From: Alphaproteobacteria bacterium UBA1002
GTDB taxonomy: Bacteria > Pseudomonadota > Alphaproteobacteria > Rickettsiales > UBA998
Assembly (NCBI GenBank): GCA_002291845.1
Contig: DBAU01000102.1
Coordinates: 1-7,837, forward strand
Direction of reading: 5' to 3'
Length of the DNA stretch: 7,837 nt
Position 1 is the first letter of the stretch. Each line of letters opens with the position of its first letter. The translations under genes were made by a program, and so were the position numbers. Below are positions 1 to 5,501 of the stretch, one piece after another. The notes under the pieces are model-generated. The model did not search any database. It saw nothing but the letters and a program-made list of their open reading frames with translations, and was not told the origin of the DNA.

Positions 1-12
1 CTCTTCCGATCT
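1..12. other. Illumina adapter remnant at contig end
   Basis: The first 12 bases, CTCTTCCGATCT, are the 3' end of the standard Illumina adapter; read on the minus strand they are AGATCGGAAGAG, the usual read-through prefix. They lie exactly at the window edge and interrupt an open reading frame on the minus strand. Biological sequence therefore starts at about position 13. A chance match is possible but unlikely at the extreme end. Confidence 0.9.
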
Positions 13-1073
13 ATTGGCGCGTTAATGTTATTATTGGCATCGATTTTGTTATTTCTGCCGTCAATTACTGGATTTTTTTGAGAATCATTATTTTCTTCAT
101 TTAAAGTTTTCTTGCCTGCTAACTCGGTTTTTGTGTTGTTAGTTAGGTTATTAACAATTTGAGTTCTGTCGGAAGCGCCTTCGGGGGTAACCGGAGTGCC
201 GCTTCTTCCAGTGCCATTGGCGGAGCCGCTGCCATCTGGCGTGGAGCCACCGTCGTTCCCTGTGCCGGAATCTTCCGACGACGTGGCTGTTTGTGATTCG
301 CTGCTATCGTCGCTGTTGGCGCTCTCATTCGAACCCGCGTCATTGCGGTTGGCTGCATTGGCCTCTTGCGGATTTTTGTCTTCGGTATTGATCTCAAGCT
401 GTTGCTCGACCTCTGCCGCGTCCGGAGCGCCGGGCAACGGGGCATCGCTCGGAGCCGGACGGAAGCCATCCAGATGGGCGGCGACTTGCTGTGCGGGGAG
501 CGATTGGGGCTGTCCATTGGCGCTATCCAAACCAAGGCCGGTGCCGTACTGTTGCGTAACAACCTGCTGGCCGTTGGCATTGGTTATGCTCATTTCTTCC
601 CCGTAGAGGAAGAACGAATCTGTTTCGCCATTCGCAGCGATCGTCGTATCCGCGATCCCTCCGCGAATCCCGATGGTGCCCACCGGCGTCGTCAGGGTCA
701 CCGGCTTTTTCTTGGACAATGCGCCGCCGATAAAGCGGAAGGCGCCCTTGGCGCTTTTCAGCGCAAGCTTGCCGCTCTCGGTGGAGGGATCATAGACGAA
801 GCTATCCACCGTAAGGTTAGAATTCGGCTTCAGCGTGATCGCGGAGCGATCAAGGAACACCACCTGCGCTTTGCCGCTGCCATCCGTCTGTAGCACATCG
901 CCAAGGAACACATCATCCCCGGTTTTGGCAACACGTGGCTGCTTATCCTCTCCAAGAATGGTGAGGGTAGCCCCGGCTGCGCCGACAATGCCTACTTTTT
1001 CGGCCGCCAGCGCAGGCGAGCAGAGCAGGGAGGTCATGAGCATACCGTAGAGGAAGCTGTTGGACGTTTTCAT
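1..1073 (-). CDS. FecR-domain exported protein, 3' end missing
   Basis: The reading frame is open from the ATG at 1071-1073 to the window edge, with no stop (357 codons, the last three or so from adapter). AGGA about 8-10 nt upstream serves as ribosome binding site. Residues 1-24 form a Sec signal peptide (charged MKTSNS, hydrophobic core, cleavage near ALAA). Residues about 50-145 resemble a FecR domain: a GDVLQTDGSGKAQVVF stretch, then LDRSAITLKPNSNLTV, ending in the hallmark TPVGTIGIRGG. From about residue 205 the chain is Pro/Ala-rich, then Ser/Asp/Gly/Asn-rich, then Asn/Lys-rich and probably disordered. It lacks the short cytoplasmic anti-sigma region and single membrane helix of the classic ferric-citrate FecR, so it belongs to the exported FecR-domain proteins of unclear, probably envelope, function. 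It follows the TPR gene by 30 bp. The fold call is good; the role is unknown. Confidence 0.85.
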   Translation of the reverse strand, partial: MKTSNSFLYGMLMTSLLCSPALAAEKVGIVGAAGATLTILGEDKQPRVAKTGDDVFLGDVLQTDGSGKAQVVFLDRSAITLKPNSNLTVDSFVYDPSTESGKLALKSAKGAFRFIGGALSKKKPVTLTTPVGTIGIRGGIADTTIAANGETDSFFLYGEEMSITNANGQQVVTQQYGTGLGLDSANGQPQSLPAQQVAAHLDGFRPAPSDAPLPGAPDAAEVEQQLEINTEDKNPQEANAANRNDAGSNESANSDDSSESQTATSSEDSGTGNDGGSTPDGSGSANGTGRSGTPVTPEGASDRTQIVNNLTNNTKTELAGKKTLNEENNDSQKNPVIDGRNNKIDANNNINAPIDRK

Positions 1074-1103
1074 AGTTTGTGTCCTTTCCTTGGCGCGACT
1101 GGG

Positions 1104-1511
1104 TTACAGACGAGCGAGATAATCTTCGGCGCGCTTGACCAGCTCAGGCGCCGCGTGGGGATCGTTCTTGACATCATTCAAGTAGCCGCGAGCGACTTCC
1201 CGTGAATTGAGCAAATAGTAAAGCACGCCAATCTCCAGGCGCACCTTGGGGAGTTTCGGATTGAGCATCAAAAGCCGCTCCAGCGGAGGAATGGCCGCCT
1301 CATAGTCGCCGATCTTTACTGCCAGTTCAGCATAGCGAATGGTTTTTTCTGTATTGGAAGGATCCGCCAGCATGGCCCAGAAGGCCTTCTGGAAATCATC
1401 CTGCACTTCCGAACGCACCGCCACACCCTGATTGGCATGCGCTTGCAGCGATGGCATCGTCATCAAAAGTGCGAAAGCTAGCACGCTGCAGTTAAAAATA
1501 CGGTTCACCAT
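1104..1511 (-). CDS. Exported TPR-repeat protein
   Basis: A 135-aa protein. I place the start at 1511 because AGGAAG lies 5 nt upstream and the protein then begins with a clean signal peptide (MVNRIF, a hydrophobic LAFALLMTM core, cleavage near LQAHA); an upstream start at 1556 would put 15 charged residues before it. Residues about 50-87 and 88-120 form two TPR-like helical hairpins (YAELAVKIGDYEAAIPPLER, then LEIGVLYYLLNSREVARGYL), so the mature protein is probably a small periplasmic protein-interaction scaffold. The second repeat resembles the TPR part that precedes an outer-membrane barrel in some larger envelope proteins, but no barrel is present here. The FecR-domain gene lies 30 bp downstream on the same strand, suggesting an operon and a shared envelope role (inference). 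Confidence 0.8.
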   Translation of the reverse strand: MVNRIFNCSVLAFALLMTMPSLQAHANQGVAVRSEVQDDFQKAFWAMLADPSNTEKTIRYAELAVKIGDYEAAIPPLERLLMLNPKLPKVRLEIGVLYYLLNSREVARGYLNDVKNDPHAAPELVKRAEDYLARL

Positions 1512-1557
1512 GGACACTTCCTGCACTTCCACGTTATCATCGGTTACAAGAAACAAT

Positions 1558-1577
1558 ATCTCTCCCCGGGGAAAGAT
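1558..1577. promoter_or_regulatory. 20-bp palindrome in divergent intergenic region
   Basis: ATCTCTCCCC is followed directly by GGGGAAAGAT: 9 of 10 positions pair, with no spacer. Two more pairs occur after one mismatch if the arms are extended to 1555-1580. It sits between the start of the TPR gene (47 nt away) and the start of the cyclic-nucleotide-binding gene (80 nt away). A spacer-free palindrome of this length fits a dimeric regulator's operator; no U-tract follows, so it is not a terminator. The regulator is unknown. Confidence 0.45.
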
Positions 1578-1589
1578 GTTCCTCGTCCC

Positions 1590-1628
1590 TTGGTTATACG
1601 GGGTAATAATTAATAAAATGTTTATAAT
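1590..1628 (+). promoter_or_regulatory. Candidate promoter of cyclic-nucleotide-binding gene
   Basis: TTGGTT at 1590-1595 and TAAAAT at 1614-1619 are 18 bp apart and resemble sigma-70 boxes. A perfect TATAAT also lies at 1623-1628 but has no good -35 partner. The stretch 1600-1640 is very AT-rich. Either -10 box would start transcription shortly before the gene at 1658. Which box is used cannot be decided by eye. Confidence 0.4.
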
Positions 1629-1657
1629 AGTTAAAAAGCTATCTTTTGGAGCCTGCC

Positions 1658-2050
1658 ATGGAAATCATGCCAAATGCAAATTACAAAAAGGGCGATGTGA
1701 TCTTTCGCGAGGGAGACCAGGCTGACGGCGTCTATTACATCTGTAGTGGCCGCGTGAAGGTAAGCCGCGTCGTTGGGTCGCAGCAGATGACGTTGGCAGA
1801 ACTTGAGGAGGGAGATATTTTTGGTGAGCTTGCAATTATTGATCGCCGACCCCGCGCGGCCACCATCACCGCTGTTGAAGATACATGGGTGTATAAGTTT
1901 TCTGGCGCAACATTTGAAAAAAAGCTTGAGGGTATGGATCAGCTGATGCGCAACATCATCATCACCTTGGTACTCACTGTGCGTAACATGAACATCAAGC
2001 AGGAACGCCTGCTGGAAAAGTGGGGCTACCCGCGCTCGGAAGAGGAATAG
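1658..2050 (+). CDS. Stand-alone cyclic-nucleotide-binding domain protein
   Basis: A 130-aa protein. The ATG at 1658 is preferred because GGAG lies 6 nt upstream; a TTG at 1646 would start within that ribosome binding site. Residues about 8-95 form a Crp/PKA-type cyclic-nucleotide-binding beta-roll: KKGDVIFREGDQADGVYYI, SGRVKV, and the phosphate-binding cassette FGELAIIDRRPRAAT (residues 55-69) with the Gly56-Glu57 pair and Arg66 that contact the ribose-phosphate of cAMP or cGMP. After the roll there is only a helix of about 35 residues (EKKLEGMDQLMRNIIITLVL onward), with no helix-turn-helix, kinase or cyclase domain. It is therefore a single-domain sensor that probably acts on a protein partner or as a dimer, rather than a DNA-binding Crp. 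It ends convergently 6 bp from the GDT1-like gene. The ligand is inferred from the cassette. Confidence 0.88.
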   Translation: MEIMPNANYKKGDVIFREGDQADGVYYICSGRVKVSRVVGSQQMTLAELEEGDIFGELAIIDRRPRAATITAVEDTWVYKFSGATFEKKLEGMDQLMRNIIITLVLTVRNMNIKQERLLEKWGYPRSEEE

Positions 2051-2056
2051 GCGCGG

Positions 2057-2341
2057 CTAACTTGATTTGTTGGTGAAGTAATCAAACAGGGTCCAGCTAC
2101 CCAGCACCAGAAACAGGCTCCCGGAGACCAGCTTCAGTGGAATCTGCGTCAAGTAACGCTCTGCCATACTCGCCGCCAACACGGCAATGCCGCTCGAGAC
2201 AGTGAGCGCGCAGGAGGATGCCAGGAAAACGCCCCAGTTACTTACTTTCTTATCTAGGCCATACGACATGACGGCGATTTGGGTTTTGTCGCCCAGTTCT
2301 GCGATGAGAATGGTGAGAAACACCGTAAAATATACTGCCAT
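2057..2341 (-). CDS. TMEM165/GDT1 (UPF0016) family cation transporter, single-repeat form
   Basis: A 94-aa membrane protein. The family signature E-x-G-D-K-T is at residues 15-20 (ELGDKT), inside the first hydrophobic helix; further helices span about 36-58 and 67-89, giving three membrane segments. Known members exchange Mn2+ or Ca2+ for protons, and most have two such three-helix repeats with one signature each in about 190 aa. This protein has one repeat, so it would have to pair with itself or with a second half-protein; no second copy is in the window. The start ATG has only a weak AGGG 9-12 nt upstream. The sequence reads as intact, not truncated: it begins directly at the signature helix and ends in a short polar tail (NKSS). 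Mn2+ as substrate is inference. Confidence 0.88.
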   Translation of the reverse strand: MAVYFTVFLTILIAELGDKTQIAVMSYGLDKKVSNWGVFLASSCALTVSSGIAVLAASMAERYLTQIPLKLVSGSLFLVLGSWTLFDYFTNKSS

Positions 2342-2464
2342 TGCTGTTGCCCTGTTACGAATAATCAGGAAGGCTTACTTTAAATCATGCCGGGCGTAAA
2401 GATACCGAGAGGCGGGCCATTGTCCATCCCGTACGCCTGACAACCACGCAGCAGCGTAAAGCCT

Positions 2465-3370
2465 TCACGAAGGGCTGCTTCTTCCCATGTTAAGCAATGG
2501 TTGGAGCAAGCCCTGAAGGCTGCCAAGCACGGTTTGGATGACCGTGCGCGGCTGTTCGGTAGGTGCGGTAAGTGCCGCCACGGGGCCAAGGGCTGGCATG
2601 GCCTGTGCTTGCTGCATCCGATTTTCTTCGCTGAGTTGTATGGCGCTTTGCACCAGCGGGCTATCATGGGCATAGGCTTCTGCAACCTGACGGGCACGCG
2701 TATGGCGAATCGTCAGCCAGCGGGTGGCAAAATGCTGTGTGAGGGACTCCGGGACACCCTGCGCTTGGGATGCCAGTGTTGTCTTTAGAAGATGCCCGAC
2801 CGGACCGCTTGGTGAAAATGCTTTGGCCAAGGCATCGTGTGCTACGGCATGGCCATATGCCGTCGCGTGAATATGCGCCGCAGGCTCCAGGCGTCCATTA
2901 CGCGGCTGCAGCATGGTTTCCATCAGCTCTTGCTGCTTGGTCGCGGGCAGGGGGCCGAGCGCACCCGAGATGGGCATACGCAGTGCGGCATATTCTGCAT
3001 ACAGACCATCCGTAAAAGAGGCATCTGCCAAAAGCGCACGGCTGCTTAGAAGGTCATCGCGCCGATTCAGCAAAATACTTTGAATGGTGGCCAGAGCTCC
3101 CCCCTGTAGGGCAGGGGCTGCGCTCGTGACGGCCGCGGTCAATGCCGCGGTGACGGGATTGGTTGCCTGCGGATCAATCGCTCGCATCATCCCATGGGCT
3201 AACGCATCATAATGGCGAACGAATTGGTCCCACTGTGCTTTATCCCGTACGCCCGCTTCCCCCGCAAGATGGAGCATCTCTAAGCGTAGTGCGGTACGCT
3301 TTTCAGCGCCGAGCGGACGGTAAACTAACGGTTGTCCACCCAGGTAAACAATGGGGCCTTCGGGTTTCAT
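2465..3370 (-). CDS. Hypothetical protein, 301 aa
   Basis: I do not recognise this protein. The frame is open and long, and a stop 18 bp before the ATG at 3370 rules out an earlier start; no Shine-Dalgarno sequence is visible. There is no signal peptide or clear membrane span. Residues 1-25 look beta-rich (PIVYLGGQPLVYRPL); from about 26 to 255 it is mostly helical, alanine- and glutamine-rich, with a small hydrophobic Ala/Thr stretch at 73-100 and a histidine-rich patch around 165-178 (HIHATAYGHAVAH). The C-terminus (about 275-297) is an amphipathic leucine-rich segment (VIQTVLGSLQGLLQPLL). It is transcribed divergently from the 312-aa gene, with a Fur-like box between them. A secreted or structural role is possible, but nothing in the sequence fixes one. 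Confidence 0.7.
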   Translation of the reverse strand: MKPEGPIVYLGGQPLVYRPLGAEKRTALRLEMLHLAGEAGVRDKAQWDQFVRHYDALAHGMMRAIDPQATNPVTAALTAAVTSAAPALQGGALATIQSILLNRRDDLLSSRALLADASFTDGLYAEYAALRMPISGALGPLPATKQQELMETMLQPRNGRLEPAAHIHATAYGHAVAHDALAKAFSPSGPVGHLLKTTLASQAQGVPESLTQHFATRWLTIRHTRARQVAEAYAHDSPLVQSAIQLSEENRMQQAQAMPALGPVAALTAPTEQPRTVIQTVLGSLQGLLQPLLNMGRSSPS

Positions 3371-3426
3371 AATGTCACGTAAACTTCAAACTTCTTTTCT
3401 CATTAACTGATATATTAAGAAGAGAG

Positions 3427-3453
3427 TGCAAACAAGAATAATTCTCATTTGCA
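3427..3453. promoter_or_regulatory. Candidate Fur box (27-bp inverted repeat)
   Basis: A 27-bp inverted repeat with 11 of 13 pairs matching: outer arms TGCAAA and TTTGCA, inner arms AGAAT and ATTCT around a central A. The core GAATAATTCTCATT is identical to the right part of the classic AATGAGAATNATTCTCATT type of Fur box; over 19 bases I count two mismatches, both on the left. It lies 57 nt from the 301-aa gene start and 50 nt from the 312-aa gene start, so it could control both. It also covers AATAAT at 3437-3442, a possible plus-strand -10 box with TTAAGA 16 bp upstream, which fits repression. Another Fur-family protein (Mur, Zur) is possible. Confidence 0.6.
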
Positions 3454-3468
3454 TTTTCTGTCCCCTTC

Positions 3469-3484
3469 CTTTACGGGAGTAAAG
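3469..3484 (+). promoter_or_regulatory. GNRA-loop hairpin in leader of 312-aa gene
   Basis: CTTTAC and GTAAAG form a perfect 6-bp stem closed by GGGA, a GNRA-type tetraloop. It lies 19 nt before the ATG at 3504. The only Shine-Dalgarno-like bases upstream of that gene (GGGAG, 3475-3479) fall in and next to the loop, 24 nt from the ATG, too far for normal use. It could be an mRNA structure affecting translation or stability. It is short, so chance is a real alternative. Confidence 0.35.
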
Positions 3485-3503
3485 CTAACCACTTTCTGAT
3501 TAC

Positions 3504-4442
3504 ATGAACGTCTCATCCTCCGTTTCTGATGCTTCTGCTGTGCTGTCACCGGCGACTTCCAAGCCGTTGACGCCGCTGGAGCGTGAGCGCACGAAAACGG
3601 CGGAGCAGAAAGGCGAAGACTGGTCGTACACCATCAATCATACGCTGGTTTGTTTTGCGACCGACTCCATGCAAGTGCCACTGGCTGCTGGTGCGGCCCT
3701 GATGGCGGGGACCGGCCCGGTGACGCGGTTTACCAAAAAGGTTCTTGGCAAAGCTGCGGATGTGATTGGTTGTGGCGATGCGCATTATGATCCCACGCAG
3801 AAGTTCTGGCCGCAGTATAAGGCAGAGCTAAAGCACTGGTTTAAAGGGGAGGTGATTGGTGATCTGGGGGCGGTGCCCATCACGGTGGGGCTGCAATATT
3901 TTACGCCCGGGCTGATGCATCGCATTAATGGTCTGTTGGAGCCACTCGCAGGGCCGTTCTTTCGCCGCGGCGCTGAGCGCTCCACCGAAAAATGGGCGCG
4001 TCAGCATGGGGTGGCCAAAGATTCTGACGAATATCGCAAGCACGCCAATGAAATTTACCAACATGAAGTAGATCATCTGGCGCAAGCAGCGGTATGGACG
4101 CTGACCTCCGTGCCGATTAATTATCTGGTACAAAAATATGATCGCAGTCATGCTGGCCATAATCATGGGGTTGGCCAATTTGCGATTGGTAAGATTGCCG
4201 GCGCAGGAATTACGCTTGGGGCCGTGCTGGGGCTGCGCACCCAGTTTCCTGAAACGGTCCGCTCCTGGGATCGTTGGACCAATAACTACATATTCACTCC
4301 AGCAAATCAGACAGTGAGTCGTTTGTTTGGAGTGAAGGCCACGCCATCTCCGGCAGAAAGCGCGGCTCCGGGAACGGTCGTTTCTGACCCACGGATCGCG
4401 GAGCCTTCGCAGTCCGTCGCCCCTACGGCGCAGATGCGTTGA
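3504..4442 (+). CDS. Hypothetical protein with hydrophobic segments, 312 aa
   Basis: I do not recognise this protein. A stop 18 bp upstream fixes the ATG at 3504, which has no Shine-Dalgarno sequence at normal spacing. Residues 1-35 are Ser/Thr-rich and polar with no signal peptide. Moderately hydrophobic, Gly/Ala-rich segments lie at about 46-73, 116-138, 194-209 and 226-245, so it could be membrane-associated, though none is a textbook transmembrane helix. A charged stretch (about 152-190, many Arg, Lys and Glu) separates the second and third. A histidine cluster, SHAGHNHG, is at 215-222 and a further HEVDH at 187-191; these could bind metal (inference). Residues 278-312 are Pro/Ala/Ser-rich and probably disordered. 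A Fur-like box lies 50 nt upstream. corA follows after 43 bp on the same strand but seems to have its own promoter. Confidence 0.78.
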   Translation: MNVSSSVSDASAVLSPATSKPLTPLERERTKTAEQKGEDWSYTINHTLVCFATDSMQVPLAAGAALMAGTGPVTRFTKKVLGKAADVIGCGDAHYDPTQKFWPQYKAELKHWFKGEVIGDLGAVPITVGLQYFTPGLMHRINGLLEPLAGPFFRRGAERSTEKWARQHGVAKDSDEYRKHANEIYQHEVDHLAQAAVWTLTSVPINYLVQKYDRSHAGHNHGVGQFAIGKIAGAGITLGAVLGLRTQFPETVRSWDRWTNNYIFTPANQTVSRLFGVKATPSPAESAAPGTVVSDPRIAEPSQSVAPTAQMR

Positions 4443-4468
4443 CATCCCGCGCGGCTTTTGCGTTTACT
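4439..4468 (+). promoter_or_regulatory. Candidate corA promoter
   Basis: A perfect TTGACA (-35) at 4439-4444 overlaps the TGA stop of the upstream gene. TTTACT (-10, 4 of 6 matches) follows at 4463-4468 after an 18-bp spacer. Transcription would start near 4475, leaving a leader of about 10 nt before the corA ATG. A small inverted repeat (TGCGT/ACGCA, 4459-4473) overlaps the -10 box. corA could still also be read from the upstream gene. Confidence 0.5.
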
Positions 4469-4485
4469 ACGCAGCGGGGTCTATT

Positions 4486-5469
4486 ATGATTTTTATTTTT
4501 TTGCGTCGTGGCGCAGCACTCGAGCGGTTGGACTATTGTCCGGTGAATGAAGTTCCTGCCCGTGAGGATATTTTGTGGGTGGATTTACTGCATCCAACCA
4601 AAGAGGAAGAAGCACAGGTAGAGGCCTTGCTTGGCATGAATGTGCCGACGCGGGATGAGATGGAGGAGATCGAGCCTTCCAGCCGCTTATACGAAGCAGA
4701 CGGAATCTATTACATGACGGCGGTGCTGGTGGCGCGTGCCCATACGCAGGAGCCAGAGAATTACTCTATCAGCTTTCTGCATGCCGGGCCCACGTTAGTC
4801 ACAGTACGCTATTCCGAGCCGGCGCCGTTTGAGAATTTTCAGCGTCGTTTGCAGCGCCAACCCCCTCAGCCTTTGCGCAGTGATATCCTGTATCTTTCGT
4901 TGATGGATGCCGTTATTGACCGGCTGGCGGATATTCTGGAGACGGTCAATCGGAAGGTGGATGCGCTGTCGCATGAAATTTTCCGTGCGCCCACTACGCC
5001 AAAGCGTAAGCCTCCCTATCAGGAAGTCCTGCGTCAGATTGGTCAACAAGGGGATCTTACCTTTAAGGCGCGTGATAGCCTGGTGAGTATTCAGCGTATG
5101 CTGACATTCTATCAGCAGCAGCTTGAAAATGCGCCCCCAGAGAGTCGGGAGATGACAGGAAAAGTGCGCACTCAGCTGAAAGATGTGGTTGGTATCAATG
5201 ACTACGCTGCCTTTGTGGCTGGCAATATCAATTTTCTGCTCGAAGCCACGCTTGGTTTTATTTCGATGGATCAGAACGCCACTATTAAAATCTTTTCCGT
5301 TGTAGCGGTAGTGTTTCTTCCCCCCACGCTGATTGCCAGCATTTATGGTATGAACTTCCAACACATGCCCGAGCTGGGCTGGCCTTACGGCTATCCCATG
5401 GCAATCGTGATGATGCTGCTTTCGGCTTACGGGCCGTATAAGTTGTTTAAACGCAATGGCTGGCTATGA
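4486..5469 (+). CDS. corA: Magnesium/cobalt channel CorA
   Basis: A 327-aa protein, close to the usual 316-330. CorA forms a homopentameric inner-membrane channel for Mg2+ (also Co2+ and Ni2+) gated by cytoplasmic Mg2+. The N-terminal soluble domain (about 1-200) contains MNVPTRDEMEEIEPSSRLYE (residues 51-70), typical of proteobacterial CorA. A long stalk helix runs from about 185 to 265. The first membrane helix (about 268-287) ends in the selectivity motif YGMN (GMN at 288-290), followed by the periplasmic loop FQHMPELGWPYGYP and the second membrane helix (about 303-320). The C-terminus is short and basic (KLFKRNGWL), as expected. The ATG at 4486 has a weak AGCGGGG upstream. It ends convergently 9 bp from eda. 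Nothing looks damaged. Confidence 0.96.
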   Translation: MIFIFLRRGAALERLDYCPVNEVPAREDILWVDLLHPTKEEEAQVEALLGMNVPTRDEMEEIEPSSRLYEADGIYYMTAVLVARAHTQEPENYSISFLHAGPTLVTVRYSEPAPFENFQRRLQRQPPQPLRSDILYLSLMDAVIDRLADILETVNRKVDALSHEIFRAPTTPKRKPPYQEVLRQIGQQGDLTFKARDSLVSIQRMLTFYQQQLENAPPESREMTGKVRTQLKDVVGINDYAAFVAGNINFLLEATLGFISMDQNATIKIFSVVAVVFLPPTLIASIYGMNFQHMPELGWPYGYPMAIVMMLLSAYGPYKLFKRNGWL

Positions 5470-5478
5470 GGCTTGCCT

Positions 5479-5501
5479 TTATCCCCAGGCAATGGGGGTA
5501 A
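5479..5501 (+). terminator. Hairpin between convergent corA and eda ends
   Basis: TTATCCCC and GGGGGTAA form an 8-bp stem (one G-U pair when read as plus-strand RNA) around the 7-nt loop AGGCAAT. It begins 10 nt after the corA stop, and the G-U pair would be an A-C mismatch on the other strand, so it suits the corA transcript better. No U-run follows, so it is not a standard intrinsic terminator; it may only protect the 3' end. It overlaps the last codons of eda. Confidence 0.3.

Noticed and set aside
143..893. Several open frames on both strands inside the FecR-domain gene (143-580 minus, 196-606 plus, 366-893 plus).
   Set aside because: They are in other frames of a gene with a signal peptide and recognisable FecR domain; their translations are low-complexity, and none has convincing start signals.
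1..1073. Assignment as the ferric-citrate regulator FecR with an ECF sigma factor.
   Set aside because: The protein starts with a cleavable signal peptide, not a cytoplasmic anti-sigma segment, and no sigma factor or TonB receptor gene is nearby.
1658..2050. Crp/Fnr-type transcription factor.
   Set aside because: The chain ends about 35 residues after the nucleotide-binding roll, leaving no room for the DNA-binding helix-turn-helix domain.
2342..2464. A yybP-ykoY manganese riboswitch, which often precedes GDT1-family or other Mn exporter genes.
   Set aside because: I looked on the minus strand upstream of 2341 and could not find its conserved core elements; only a short gap with no convincing multi-stem structure is present.
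2459..2475. A hairpin (AGCCTTC/GAAGGGCT-like) at the end of the 301-aa gene as a terminator.
   Set aside because: On the relevant strand the stem has a mismatch and overlaps the stop codon, and no U-run follows.
2380..2697. A 105-aa minus-strand frame overlapping the end of the 301-aa gene and filling part of the gap before the GDT1-like gene.
   Set aside because: Most of it lies in an alternative frame of the longer gene, the start lacks a ribosome binding site, and the composition (many Pro, Cys, Arg) looks like a shadow. The 123-bp gap at 2342-2464 otherwise shows nothing I can support.
3828..4445. A 205-aa minus-strand frame opposite the 312-aa hypothetical gene.
   Set aside because: It is antisense to the better frame, rich in Arg/His/Trp/Cys as typical shadow frames are, and lacks a plausible start context.
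4795..5364. A 189-aa minus-strand frame opposite corA.
   Set aside because: corA is unmistakable on the plus strand; the antisense frame has no recognisable feature.
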